DNA from: Cellulomonas sp. ES6
GTDB taxonomy: Bacteria > Actinomycetota > Actinomycetes > Actinomycetales > Cellulomonadaceae
Length of the DNA: 64,000 nucleotides
Direction of reading: 5' to 3'
NCBI RefSeq assembly: GCF_030053835.1
Contig: NZ_CP125655.1
Coordinates: 930,001-994,000, forward strand
A program made the translations under genes and the position numbers. Positions 49,750 to 58,623 of this stretch are shown here, piece by piece. The notes under the pieces are model-generated. The model was not told the origin of the DNA. It searched no databases and saw nothing but the letters and a program-made list of their open reading frames with translations. Numbering within the stretch: position 1 is the stretch's first letter; each line of letters starts with the position of its first letter.

Positions 49750-50328
49750 CTAGCTCTCTCTCTTCTCGTCAAGCGTGCTCTGCAGGCCGCCGAGGGCCGC
49801 CCACCGAGGGTCAATGGTGTCATGCGAGTGTCCCGGCTCGTCCGCCAGGCGCGCTCCGCACTCGGAGCACAGACCCGGGCAGTCGTCCCGGCACAACGGC
49901 TGGAACGGTAGCGCAGTCACCAGCGCGTCCCGCAGCGCGGGCTCGACGTCGGCCAGGTCGCCGTCCAGCTCGCGCACGTCCTCCTCGTCGTCGCCGTTCT
50001 CCGCCGCCACCTCGGCGCGACCGGGATACACGTACAGCTCCTGCACCGGGACGTCGACGTGGTCGACGACCTCGTCCAGGCAGCGGACGCACTCCCCGAC
50101 CACCCGGGCACCAACGGTTCCGGAGACCAGGACCCCCTCCATGACCGCCTCGAGCCGCAGATCCAGCTCGAGGTCGTCGCCGGTGGGGACGCCGATCACG
50201 TCGGTACCGAGGTCCTCGGGCGCGGGAACCGTGCGCTGCACCCGCCGCATCGATCCCGGACGTCGCCCGAGCTCGTGGGTGTCGAGCACGAGCGGCGAGC
50301 GGGGATCGAGGTGAGTCGGGCGCTCCAC
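49750..50328 (-). CDS. DUF177 (YceD) family protein
   Basis: A 192-residue DUF177 protein. The centre, LVSGTVGARVVGECVRCLDEVVDHVDVPVQELY, is the family core, and the C-terminal CRDDCPGLCSECG carries three conserved cysteines likely to bind metal. YceD proteins are always found next to rpmF, and in plants and bacteria are linked with 23S rRNA accumulation. The N-terminal LVLDTHELGRRPGSMRR is the actinobacterial start. GTG at 50328 follows an unclear site. It lies between sepIVA and rpmF. Confidence 0.92.
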   Translation of the reverse strand: MERPTHLDPRSPLVLDTHELGRRPGSMRRVQRTVPAPEDLGTDVIGVPTGDDLELDLRLEAVMEGVLVSGTVGARVVGECVRCLDEVVDHVDVPVQELYVYPGRAEVAAENGDDEEDVRELDGDLADVEPALRDALVTALPFQPLCRDDCPGLCSECGARLADEPGHSHDTIDPRWAALGGLQSTLDEKRES

Positions 50329-50447
50329 GGTCCACGTTCCTGTCGTGAGGGGTCTCGGTGCCTGCGGTGACCGGCAGGACCAACGGTCGATCCTACGGCA
50401 CGGCGGGGGCGTGCGCCCAATCCGGCCGCTGCCGGCGCCCGGGCGCG

Positions 50448-50936
50448 CTACGCCGGGTCGTCCTCGAGCCGTCCCGCGAGCTTCGCCCGCCCGGCCTGGA
50501 CCTGGCTCAGCACCTTGCCCAGGTCGATCTCGAACTCCGCCAGCCGGCGGTCGCAGTAGTCGTCGGCGTCACGGCGCAGGGCGCGGGCGGTCTCCTCCGC
50601 CTCGCGCACGATCTCGGCGGCGCGCTCGCCGGCCTGCGCCACGACCGCCTCCTGCTCGACGAGCTCCGCGGCACGGCGCCGCGCGGCCGCCTCGATGCGC
50701 TCCGCGTCGGCGCGCGCGGCCGCCCGCTCGGCGTCCGCGGCGGACAGCACCTCGTCCGCCCGGCCGAGCTGGGTCGGCAGGGCCTCGCGGGCCTGCGCGA
50801 CGAGGTCCAGCAGCTCCGCGCGGCTGACGAGGACGGACGACGACATCGGCATCGCGCGCGCGGCCTGGAGCGCCTCCTCGAGCGCGTCGAGGACGGCGGT
50901 GAGGCCGTGGCGGGCGGCGGCGGTCGGCTCGGTCAT
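50448..50936 (-). CDS. SepIVA-like DivIVA-family coiled-coil protein
   Basis: A 162-residue, mostly helical protein: LTAVLDALEEALQAARAMPMSSSVLVSRAELLDLVAQ and then a long coiled coil rich in Ala, Glu and Arg (about 60-160). Size, sequence and place between coaD and DUF177 agree with mycobacterial SepIVA, a DivIVA-domain protein of septation and polar membrane traffic. In Mycobacterium the order is DUF177, rnc, mutM next to it, as here. Related proteins are often named ATPase or cell division initiation protein. Start: ATG at 50936, overlapping the coaD stop. Confidence 0.8.
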   Translation of the reverse strand: MTEPTAAARHGLTAVLDALEEALQAARAMPMSSSVLVSRAELLDLVAQAREALPTQLGRADEVLSAADAERAAARADAERIEAAARRRAAELVEQEAVVAQAGERAAEIVREAEETARALRRDADDYCDRRLAEFEIDLGKVLSQVQAGRAKLAGRLEDDPA

Positions 50937-51436
50937 GCGGGGCTCCCCTCGGGTCCGGGCGCAGGGGCCAGCGCGGCACGCACGGCGGCCGCGACGGCGG
51001 GCGTCACCAGGTCGTCCACCGGTCCGCCGTGCCGGGCGACGTCCTTGACGAGCGACGACGCGACGTGGGACAGCGCCGGGTCGCCGACGACGAACGCGGT
51101 CTCGACCCCCGACAGGTGCCGGTTCATCAGCGCCATCGGCAGCTCCGCGTCGAAGTCCGCGCCGCCCCGCAGGCCCTTGACCACGACCGTGGCGCCGAGG
51201 GCGCGCAGCTCGTCGGCGAGCAGGCCGTCCGACGACGCCACGCGGACACCCGGCAGGTCCGCCACGGCGTCCTCGATCAGCGCGACCCGGGTGCCGACGT
51301 CCAGCAGCGGGCGCTTCGCGGCGTTGTGGGCGACGAGCACGACGACCTCGTCGGCGAGCCGCGCCGCGCGGCGCACCACGTCGAGGTGGCCGAGCGTGAA
51401 CGGGTCGAACGAGCCAGGGCAGACCGCGAGCGTCAC
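50933..51436 (-). CDS. coaD: Phosphopantetheine adenylyltransferase
   Basis: A 167-residue CoaD, which adenylates 4'-phosphopantetheine in coenzyme A synthesis. It has the nucleotidyltransferase motif CPGSFDPFTLGHLDVV at the N-terminus, the substrate-binding VVKGLRGGADFDAELPMALMNR, and SSSLVKDVARHGG (here ASSLVKDVARHG) near the end. Start: ATG/GTG at 51436 directly after rsmD (10-base gap). Its end overlaps the sepIVA start by four bases, so the genes rsmD-coaD-sepIVA form one unit. Confidence 0.97.
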   Translation of the reverse strand: MTLAVCPGSFDPFTLGHLDVVRRAARLADEVVVLVAHNAAKRPLLDVGTRVALIEDAVADLPGVRVASSDGLLADELRALGATVVVKGLRGGADFDAELPMALMNRHLSGVETAFVVGDPALSHVASSLVKDVARHGGPVDDLVTPAVAAAVRAALAPAPGPEGSPA

Positions 51437-51446
51437 GCCAGCGAAT

Positions 51447-52028
51447 CTACCTCCGGGCCGGCTCGTCGTCCGGGACGGGGCTGCGCGCGCCGAGGTGCAC
51501 GGCCGTCTCGCCGTAGGTCCGGGTGTCGAAGCCGTGCATCCCCGCGGGCCACGGGGGCGCCGCGCTCCGGGCGGACCGCTCGACCACCACCACGGACTCG
51601 ACCGTCAGGGCCGGCACCAGCGCGGCGAGGACCTCGGCCAGCGTCGCGTCGGGCACGTCGTACGGCGGGTCGAGCAGCACCAGGTCCCACGGCTCGGCCG
51701 GCGGGCGGGCGGTGTACGCCTCGACACGGTCGCGGACCACGGCGACGCGGTCCGCGAGGCCCAGCGCGGCGGCGTTGCGGCGGCAGACGTCCGCCGCGGC
51801 GCGGCCCCACTCGACCAGCACCACGCGCGCGGCCCCGCGGCTCGCCGCCTCCAGGCCGAGCGCCCCGGAGCCCGCGTAGCCGTCGAGCACCCGGGCGCCC
51901 TCGACCGCGTCGAGGTGCTCGAGCCGCGAGAACAGCGCCTCGCGGACGCGCTCGCTCGTGGGGCGCGTGCCCCGGGGCGGCACGGCCAGCGTCCGCCCGC
52001 CGACCGAGCCCGCCACGATCCGCGTCAC
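51447..52028 (-). CDS. rsmD: 16S rRNA (guanine(966)-N2)-methyltransferase RsmD
   Basis: A 193-residue methyltransferase that modifies G966 of 16S rRNA in the 30S subunit. Typical parts are IVAGSVGGRTLAVPPRGTRPTSERVREALFS at the N-terminus, the SAM site VLDGYAGSGALGLEAASRGA, and the catalytic motif LVLLDPPYDVP. Start: GTG at 52028, overlapping the stop of the membrane ABC protein gene by four bases. It is followed by coaD. The rsmD-coaD pair is conserved through bacteria. Confidence 0.95.
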   Translation of the reverse strand: MTRIVAGSVGGRTLAVPPRGTRPTSERVREALFSRLEHLDAVEGARVLDGYAGSGALGLEAASRGAARVVLVEWGRAAADVCRRNAAALGLADRVAVVRDRVEAYTARPPAEPWDLVLLDPPYDVPDATLAEVLAALVPALTVESVVVVERSARSAAPPWPAGMHGFDTRTYGETAVHLGARSPVPDDEPARR

Positions 52029-53707
52029 CGCCCACCGCCCTTCTCCGGCTCCGTCGCCTCCGCCAGCCGGTCCATCATCGTCTTCGTGCTGGTGCTGGAC
52101 CCGAACGCCAGCGCGATCGCCGAGGCCACCGCCTGCACCACCACGAGCGTCGGCACGACGGTGCCGAGCGCCACGCAGATGACGACCGGGACCATGCCGA
52201 GCACGGCGACGTCCGGGCCCCGCGACAGCACGCCGGCCACGCCGCCGGGCAGCGCACCCATCGGGGTCGAGACCAGCGGCCCCTGCCAGTTCGGCGCCGG
52301 GCGGTACGCGCCGCGCACGGCCGCGCCCGCCCACACGGGTGCCGAGACGACGCCGAGCAGCAGCCAGGCCACGAGGTCGCCCTCCCAGCGGCCGATCGCG
52401 GCGAACGCGACCCCCGACCACAGCAGCATCGCGACACCGGGCACGACGAGCCGCGCCCGCCGGACCCGCGCGGCGGACAGCGGCAGCAGCCGGTCCACCA
52501 CGGGCGCCATCTCCGCGCGGCGCGCGCCCTCGGCGGTCGCGAGCATGCCGACGTAGCCGCTGACCAGCACCGCGACCACGACGCCCAGCACCCCGGCGAG
52601 CTGCGGCGTGACGACGACGACCACGGGCACGAGCGCGGACACCACGAGCTGCACGAGGTGCCGCGGGGAGCGCAGCAGCACCGTGGTGTCGGCGACCACG
52701 ACCGCGGACACCGGTCCGCGCACCAGCCGCATGCGCCGCACGGAGCGCCGGCGGGGCCGGGCCGCCGAGTCGGACAGCGCGCGGCCGAGCTCGCGCGAGT
52801 CGAGCGACACCACGGCGCCGGCCGCCTGGGTCGCGACGGAGCCGCTCTCCCGCAGGTGCCGGCCGCGGATCCGGCCGAGCCGGGTGTCCAGCCACCAGGC
52901 CAGGCCGCCGACGGCCAGGAGGAGGACGCCGAGGACCGCCGCCGGGACGTCCGGCAGCGCCGTCACCCGCCAGCCCGCGAGCGCGGCGACCAGCGCCAGC
53001 ACCGGGGCGGCGGCGACGACGAGGTCCCCCACGACCGCCGTGGTCCTGCGCGGCACCCCGCGGGACTGCGCGAGGCCCGCGAGCAGCACCAGCGCCGCGC
53101 AGGACAGCCCGGCGGCCGCGCCGATGCGCAGCACGTGCCCGACGCCGTGGTCCGCGAGCAGGCCGCCGTCGAGCAGGGCCACCACGACCGCGCCCACCAC
53201 GCCGGCGGCGACCGGGAGGCGCCGGGCCGTCGGCCGCAGCAGCCCGCGGCGGTCCACCGGGGACCCGAGCCACCACGTGGCCTCGGCGCCGCCCGCACCG
53301 ACCGGCCCGAGCCGCGCGCCGAGGGAGAGCACGGCCCCGCCCACCAGCACCGCCACGACGGCGACCACGGTGGGCAGGCTGATGCCGGTGGACAGCGCCT
53401 GGTCGGGGACGTGGGGCAGCGCGGTGCGGAGCTGGCCGGCGACCCCGAGCGCGACACCGAGGCCGATCGCCGTCGTGACCGCGGCGTAGTACACGTCGCC
53501 CAGCACCTCGCCGAGGCCAGCCCCCGACCGGCGGCGCGCGACCTGCGCGGTGTACCGGCGGATGGACCGCGCGGCGGGGACCGGGGTCACCCCCTCGCTC
53601 GGCGACACCGCCGGCGCGGGCGCGTCCTCCCAGGTGGCGTCGCCCGTCGCACCGTCCCGCGTGGCGAACTCGTCGACCGACTCCGCGCCGGGCCGCTGCG
53701 CGGTCAC
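52025..53707 (-). CDS. DUF6297-type membrane protein, ABC exporter permease
   Basis: A 560-residue protein with about 12 hydrophobic helices in pairs, for example TVVAVVAVLVGGAVLSLGA, AAAPVLALVAALAGW and VVVVVTPQLAGVLGVVVAVL. It starts with about 50 polar residues. The overlap with the ATPase gene at its start shows it is the permease of that ABC system. The protein fits the actinobacterial DUF6297 group, for which the cargo is unknown. The interface helices and RRTRL-like loops are not diagnostic. Start: GTG at 53707. It is one of the genes inserted between recG and rsmD. Confidence 0.75.
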   Translation of the reverse strand: MTAQRPGAESVDEFATRDGATGDATWEDAPAPAVSPSEGVTPVPAARSIRRYTAQVARRRSGAGLGEVLGDVYYAAVTTAIGLGVALGVAGQLRTALPHVPDQALSTGISLPTVVAVVAVLVGGAVLSLGARLGPVGAGGAEATWWLGSPVDRRGLLRPTARRLPVAAGVVGAVVVALLDGGLLADHGVGHVLRIGAAAGLSCAALVLLAGLAQSRGVPRRTTAVVGDLVVAAAPVLALVAALAGWRVTALPDVPAAVLGVLLLAVGGLAWWLDTRLGRIRGRHLRESGSVATQAAGAVVSLDSRELGRALSDSAARPRRRSVRRMRLVRGPVSAVVVADTTVLLRSPRHLVQLVVSALVPVVVVVTPQLAGVLGVVVAVLVSGYVGMLATAEGARRAEMAPVVDRLLPLSAARVRRARLVVPGVAMLLWSGVAFAAIGRWEGDLVAWLLLGVVSAPVWAGAAVRGAYRPAPNWQGPLVSTPMGALPGGVAGVLSRGPDVAVLGMVPVVICVALGTVVPTLVVVQAVASAIALAFGSSTSTKTMMDRLAEATEPEKGGGR

Positions 53708-54396
53708 AGCACGCCCGGGCGCAGCGCCTCGACGGCGTCCGCGACGCCGAGCAGCCGGGAGCTCTCGTCGCCCACGAGCACCGCGCGGTCCGCGACGGCG
53801 CGCAGCAGCTCCGGGTCGTGCGTCGCGAGCAGCACCGAGCCGCCCGCGCGCTTCTCGGCGACCAGGCGCTCCGCCAGGTGGTCGCGCATCGCGACGTCCA
53901 GGCGCTGCTCGGGCTCGTCCAGCACGAGCAGCGACCGCGGACGCACGAGCCCGGCGGCCAGCAGCAGGCGCCGCCGCTGGCCCGACGACAGGGCGACCGG
54001 CAGCGCCGCCGCGTGCTCGGTCAGCCCGAACTCGTCCAGCAGCCCGTCCACCACGGCGTCCGCGCCCTGGACGCCGTGCGCCCGGGCCGTGAGGTACAGG
54101 TGCTCGGCGACGGTCAGCGCCGGGAAGTACGCGTCGTCGTCCAGCACGCTCGCCACCCGCGTCCGGAAGCCGACCTCGCGCTCGTCGACCGGTCGTCCCA
54201 GCACCTCCACCCGGCCGCCGACGGGCTCGAGCAGACCGAGCACGGCGCGCAGGACGGTCGACTTGCCGGAGCCGTTCGCGCCGACGAGGGCGAGCGCGCG
54301 GCCCGGTGGGAGGGTGAAGGACACGGGGGCGCACACGGGCTCCCCGCCGTAGCCGACGAGCAGGTCGACGGCACGGATCACGGGCTGCTTCGACAC
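53704..54396 (-). CDS. ABC transporter ATP-binding protein
   Basis: A 230-residue ATPase. Walker A is ALVGANGSGKSTVL, the signature is LSSGQRRR (a variant of LSGGQ), Walker B is SLLVLDEPEQRLD and the H loop is ATHD. It has no membrane segment, and pairs with the following 560-residue permease (GTGA overlap). The system has the layout of a simple exporter with one ATPase and one large permease gene. Its cargo is unknown. Start: ATG at 54396. About 63 bases separate it from recG, which is on the same strand. Confidence 0.9.
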   Translation of the reverse strand: MSKQPVIRAVDLLVGYGGEPVCAPVSFTLPPGRALALVGANGSGKSTVLRAVLGLLEPVGGRVEVLGRPVDEREVGFRTRVASVLDDDAYFPALTVAEHLYLTARAHGVQGADAVVDGLLDEFGLTEHAAALPVALSSGQRRRLLLAAGLVRPRSLLVLDEPEQRLDVAMRDHLAERLVAEKRAGGSVLLATHDPELLRAVADRAVLVGDESSRLLGVADAVEALRPGVL

Positions 54397-54459
54397 GGCA
54401 GCAGCGTACGCACCGCCGCGGGGCGTCCCGGCGGGACCGTCGGCCCGCGTCCGGTCCGG

Positions 54460-56709
54460 TCACGTGCGGTCGAGGAACTCCTCGCGCTCGCCCGCCAGCA
54501 CGCCCTGGATCGCGGCCGCGAGCGCCGGGTGGCCCGCGAGGTCCGGGTCGCCCTCCACCAGGGCGCGCGCGGCGACCCGGGCGCGCTCGATCACGTCCGC
54601 GTGCCGCGTGACCTGCAGCAGCCGCAGCGAGGACCCCCGGCCGGACTGGGCGGCCCCCAGCACGTCGCCCTCGCGCCGCAGCTCCAGGTCGACGTCCGCG
54701 AGCTCGAAGCCGTCCCGCGTGGCCGCGAGCCGACCGAGCCGGACGGCGGCGGGCGTGCCCTCGGCGACGTCCGCCACCAGCAGGCACACCCCGGGCCGGC
54801 TCCCCCGGCCGATGCGCCCGCGGAGCTGGTGGAGCTGGGAGATCCCGAACCGGTCGGCGTCGAGCACCACCATGACGGTCGCGTCGGGCACGTCCACGCC
54901 GACCTCGATCACCGTGGTCGAGACGAGCACCGGCACCGCGCCCGAGGCGAAGTCGGCGAGCGCCCGGTCCTTGTCCTCCGGGCCCATCCGGCCGTGCAGC
55001 TCGCCGACCCGGACGCCCCGCAGGGCCGGCGTCCCGCGCAGCTCGGCCGCGACCTCGGTGACGGCGCGCAGCGGCCGCGGCGCGGGGGCGTCGTCCCCGG
55101 GCCCGTCCGGCAGGTCCGTCACGAGGTCCGCGCCGTCGACGTCCTCACGCTTCGCGTCCCCGTCGATGCGCGCGCACACCACGTACGCCCGCCCGCCACG
55201 CTCGACCTCCTCGCGCACCCGCTGCCAGGCGCGGTCCAGCCAGGCCGGCCGCGCGGCCGGGACCAGGTGCGTGACGACCTCCGCGCGACCCGCCGGCACC
55301 TCGCGCAGCGTCGACGTCTCGAGGTCCCCGAACACCGTCATCGCGACCGTGCGCGGGATGGGCGTCGCGGTCATCACCAGCAGGTGCGGCACCCCGCCGG
55401 CCTTGGCGCGCAGGACGTCGCGCTGCTCGACGCCGAACCGGTGCTGCTCGTCCACGACGACCAGGCCGAGGTCCGCGAACTGCACGTGCTCGGACAGCAG
55501 CGCGTGGGTGCCGACCACGATCCCCGCCGCGCCGCCCGCGATGTCCGCGAGCGCGCGCCGGCGGGCCGCCGAGCCCTGCGAGCCGGTCAGCAGCGCCACC
55601 CGGGTCGCCCCGTCCGCGCCGCCGAGCATGCCGCCCTCCGCGAGGTCGCCGAGCAGGGCCTGGAGCGTCCGGGCGTGCTGGGCGGCCAGCACCTCGGTCG
55701 GCGCCAGCAGCGCCGCCTGACCGCCGGCGTCGATCACCTGGAGCATCGCCCGGGCGGCGACCACGGTCTTGCCGGAGCCCACCTCGCCCTGCAGCAGGCG
55801 CTGCATCGGGCTGTCCGCGGCGAGCTGCCGGGCGATCTCCTCCCCGGTCGCGCGCTGCCCCGCGGTGAGCGCGAACGGCAGCCGCGCGTCGAACGCGTCC
55901 AGCAGGCCCCCGGCCCGCCGCGGACGGGCGACGGCGCCCTGGGCGGCGAACCGCGCCTTGCGCCGCGCGAGCTCCGCCTGCAGGACGAACGCCTCCTCGA
56001 ACCGCAGCCGCCCGAGCGCCCGGTCGAGCTCGGCCTGGTCGTGCGGCCGGTGCACGCCGAGCAGCGCCTCCCGCAGCCCGGGCATCGCGCCGCGCACGTC
56101 GTCCGGCAGCGGGTCGGGCAGGTCCCGGTCCGTCATGGAGGTGAGCACGACCTTGACCGCCTCGACGACGGTCTGGTTCTTCAGCCCGGACGTCAGCCCG
56201 TAGACCGGCCGGGGCCGCTCGCTCTCCGCCAGCCGGGTGGCCTCGTCCGCGACGTCGTCGGTCTCCCGCAGCTCGTACTCGGGGTGCAGGAGCTGCATCT
56301 GCCCGCGGTAGTCCTTGACCGTCCCCGAGAACAGCCCGACCGCTCCCGGCCGCAGCTCCTGCTCGAACCGGCGCAGCGCGCCCTGGTGCTTGGCGAACCA
56401 GGTGAGGTGCAGCCGGTCGCGCCCGTTGCGCACCACCGCCTCGAGGATGACGCCGCCGCGGGAGCGCATCGTGCGCATCGTGGCCTGCTCGACCTCGGCG
56501 TCCACCGTGACGTGCTCGCCGACGCGCAGCTCGCCGATCGAGGTCGGGTGGCCCCAGCGGTGGTAGCGCCGCGGGTAGTAGCGCAGCAGGTCGCCGACGG
56601 TGAGCACGTCGAGCTTCGCCAGCTTCTTCGCGACACCCGGCACCACCCTGCCGAGGTCCTGCTCCAGGTAGGGCAGCGGCCGCACGACCGCGTCGTCCGG
56701 GGCCGTCAC
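54460..56709 (-). CDS. recG: ATP-dependent DNA helicase RecG
   Basis: A 749-residue RecG, which remodels replication forks and Holliday junctions. The wedge domain with its OB fold covers about 40-190 (GELRVGEHVTVDAEVEQ). The helicase part has Walker A GEVGSGKTVVA, DEQHRFGVEQR (DEQH box), MTATPIPRTVAM (motif III), and motif VI QLHQLRGRIGRG. An acidic insertion at about 530-560 (LVTDLPDGPGDDAPAPRP) is common in actinobacterial forms. GTG start at 56709 overlaps the DAK2 gene's stop by four bases. Confidence 0.96.
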   Translation of the reverse strand: MTAPDDAVVRPLPYLEQDLGRVVPGVAKKLAKLDVLTVGDLLRYYPRRYHRWGHPTSIGELRVGEHVTVDAEVEQATMRTMRSRGGVILEAVVRNGRDRLHLTWFAKHQGALRRFEQELRPGAVGLFSGTVKDYRGQMQLLHPEYELRETDDVADEATRLAESERPRPVYGLTSGLKNQTVVEAVKVVLTSMTDRDLPDPLPDDVRGAMPGLREALLGVHRPHDQAELDRALGRLRFEEAFVLQAELARRKARFAAQGAVARPRRAGGLLDAFDARLPFALTAGQRATGEEIARQLAADSPMQRLLQGEVGSGKTVVAARAMLQVIDAGGQAALLAPTEVLAAQHARTLQALLGDLAEGGMLGGADGATRVALLTGSQGSAARRRALADIAGGAAGIVVGTHALLSEHVQFADLGLVVVDEQHRFGVEQRDVLRAKAGGVPHLLVMTATPIPRTVAMTVFGDLETSTLREVPAGRAEVVTHLVPAARPAWLDRAWQRVREEVERGGRAYVVCARIDGDAKREDVDGADLVTDLPDGPGDDAPAPRPLRAVTEVAAELRGTPALRGVRVGELHGRMGPEDKDRALADFASGAVPVLVSTTVIEVGVDVPDATVMVVLDADRFGISQLHQLRGRIGRGSRPGVCLLVADVAEGTPAAVRLGRLAATRDGFELADVDLELRREGDVLGAAQSGRGSSLRLLQVTRHADVIERARVAARALVEGDPDLAGHPALAAAIQGVLAGEREEFLDRT

Positions 56710-58013
56710 GCGCGGGCCCCCGTCGTCCGGGCCTCCGCAGGCTCCCCGCGCGTCGCGGCCCGCACCGCGCGGTCGTCCACCACGCCCGCGACGACCGCCC
56801 ACGAGGGGTCCAGGTCGCCCGGCGCGAGCAGTCCCCCCGGCAGGACCGTCACCGGGCCCCCGCCGGCCGCGGCGTCGCCCGCCGCCCGGCGCACGGCGTC
56901 GCGCGCGGCCGCGGGGGCGGTCCCGGCGGGCAGCAGCGCCACCACCGCGCCGGCGTCCGCGAGGGACGCGGACGCGGCCGCCGACGCCGTGCACGCGACG
57001 ACGGGCCGGACCCCGCCGAGCAGCGCGCGCACCGTGGCGGTCCAGGCCGCGCCCGACGCGTCGAGCACGGCGGCCGCCCCGACGGGCGCGGGCGTGTGCA
57101 CGTGGGCCGTGACCAGCCCGTCGCCCGGGACCACCGCCACGGCGTCGCCCGCGGACCCGAGCGCCCCGGCCAGCGCGCCGGCCACGGCCACCGCGTCGGC
57201 GGTGCCGAGCAGCGCGACCACCTCGTAGGCGGCCGGGCCGGCGGGGACGCCGCCGCCCGGCCGGGCGCGCTCCGGGCCGTCGACCTCCGGCGCCGGCCCG
57301 GCCGGGCGCGCGTGCTCGGTCAGCCAGCCGACGTCGACCGCCCCGGCGCGGCCGGCCAGCGCCGCCGCCAGGACGTCGAGCAGCACCAGCAGCGCGCACG
57401 CGCCGGCGTCGACGACCCGCGCGGAGCGCAGCACCGGGTGCGTGGCGCTCACCCGTGCCAGCCCGTCCCGTCCCGTCGCCACGCCGGCGGCGAGCGCCGA
57501 GGCGTCGTCCGCCCCGGCGTCCGCGGCCTCACGGGCGGCGTCCGCGACGCCCGCCGCGACGGTCAGCACCGTCCCGTCCTCGGGCACCGGCACCGCCTCC
57601 CGGGCGGCCTGCGCCGCCACGCGGAGCGCCTCGGGCAGCGTGCCGGACGCCGCGCCGGCCAGGCCGCCCAGGTAGCGGCTGAGGATCACCCCGGAGTTGC
57701 CGCGGGCGGACAGCAGCGCGCCCCGGGCGAGCGCCCGCAGCACCTGCGGCCCGTCGCCGGCCCCGGCGGGGACGGCCGCCACCTCCTCGGCGGCGCCGCG
57801 CACCGTGAGCAGCACGTTGGTGCCGGTGTCGCCGTCGGGGACCGGGAAGACGTTCACCGAGTCGATCCGCTGCTGCGCCGCCTCGAGGGCGGGTACCGCG
57901 CGGTCGAGCCAGTCGCGCAGCACGGCGCCGTCGTCCAGCCGTCCGGTCCCGGGTCGCCCAGCCACGTCCGCGCGCAGTCCTTCCGTCGTCCGTGCGGACC
58001 CGCTGACCCGCAC
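56706..58013 (-). CDS. DAK2-domain protein, FakA/YloV-like
   Basis: A 435-residue protein. The DAK2 domain (about 20-215) has RIDSVNVFPVPDGDTGTNVLLT with the Asp triad for metal and ATP, LLSARGNSGVILSRYLGGLA, and VVDAGACALLVLLDVLAAAL. The second half is a shorter FakA-like middle domain with PAYEVVALLGTADAV-type strands and HVHTPAP. The usual FakA C-terminal domain is only partly present (compare about 550 residues in Firmicutes). FakA phosphorylates fatty acids bound to FakB. A FakB is not in this window. Start: GTG at 58013, chosen for VRVSGSARTTEG after AAGGGGG. It is coupled to recG by a GTGA overlap. Confidence 0.83.
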   Translation of the reverse strand: MRVSGSARTTEGLRADVAGRPGTGRLDDGAVLRDWLDRAVPALEAAQQRIDSVNVFPVPDGDTGTNVLLTVRGAAEEVAAVPAGAGDGPQVLRALARGALLSARGNSGVILSRYLGGLAGAASGTLPEALRVAAQAAREAVPVPEDGTVLTVAAGVADAAREAADAGADDASALAAGVATGRDGLARVSATHPVLRSARVVDAGACALLVLLDVLAAALAGRAGAVDVGWLTEHARPAGPAPEVDGPERARPGGGVPAGPAAYEVVALLGTADAVAVAGALAGALGSAGDAVAVVPGDGLVTAHVHTPAPVGAAAVLDASGAAWTATVRALLGGVRPVVACTASAAASASLADAGAVVALLPAGTAPAAARDAVRRAAGDAAAGGGPVTVLPGGLLAPGDLDPSWAVVAGVVDDRAVRAATRGEPAEARTTGARA

Positions 58014-58143
58014 CCCCTTACTCTGCCCCACCGCGGTGACAGCCCACGCGTCGTCCCCGGGCACCCCGGGCCCGTGCACCCGCCGGGAACACCGGACCGG
58101 GGACGCGCGGCACGCGCCGGGGCCCGGTGTGACGGACGTCGTT

Positions 58144-58173
58144 TTGAGGCGCACGGCGCTCGTGGGCTAGTCT
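58144..58173 (+). promoter_or_regulatory. Promoter of rpmB, with a structured leader
   Basis: TTGAGG (58144-58149) and TAGTCT (58168-58173) are separated by 18 bases on the plus strand, giving a start near 58180. About 135 bases of leader precede rpmB and contain the hairpin cggtcctcggaccg (58219-58232). The rest of the 303-base spacer between the DAK2 and rpmB starts shows no gene. Confidence 0.6.
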
Positions 58174-58316
58174 TGTCCGGTTGCCTGGCCTCTGCCGGGC
58201 ACGGGTGCGCCCCCCGGCCGGTCCTCGGACCGCTGGTGCGGGCCCGCCGACCCACCAGGACTTGCCGCCCGGGGCACCCCCCGAGCGGCGTGCAATGACC
58301 GGATCAGGAGAAGACC

Positions 58317-58508
58317 GTGGCTGCCAACTGCGACGTCTGCGCCAAGGGCCCGAGCTTCGGGCACAGCATCTCGCACTCGCACGTGCGCACGAAGCGTCGC
58401 TGGAACCCGAACATCCAGCGTGTGCGCGTCGTCGTGGCGGGCACCCCGAAGCGGATGAACGTCTGCACCTCGTGCCTCAAGGCCGGCAAGGTGCAGCGCG
58501 CCGTCTGA
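58317..58508 (+). CDS. rpmB: 50S ribosomal protein L28
   Basis: A 63-residue L28: MAANCDVCAKGPSFGHSIS, the basic KRRWNPNIQRVRVV, and the C-terminal VCTSCLKAGKVQRA. Two CxxC pairs make it the zinc-binding form; actinobacteria often also keep a Cys-free copy under zinc control elsewhere. GTG start at 58317 lies five bases after CAGGAGA (58305-58311). It is divergent from the DAK2-recG genes, a conserved neighbourhood, and ends in a strong hairpin. Confidence 0.97.
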   Translation: MAANCDVCAKGPSFGHSISHSHVRTKRRWNPNIQRVRVVVAGTPKRMNVCTSCLKAGKVQRAV

Positions 58509-58522
58509 GCGCACCAGGCTCG

Positions 58523-58560
58523 ACGAGGGCCCGCGCGGAGCGATCCGCGCGGGCCCTCGT
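58523..58560 (+). terminator. Terminator of rpmB
   Basis: Perfect 17-bp arms (58523-58539 and 58544-58560) with the loop gcga lie 15 bases after the rpmB stop. The stem is nearly all G and C (acgagggcccgcgcgga) and has no following T run. Confidence 0.88.
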
Positions 58561-58623
58561 GCTGCCCGGGGACGTCACGACGGACGGCCCCCGGCGCGCC
58601 GGACCGTGTGGCACGCTGGTCGC

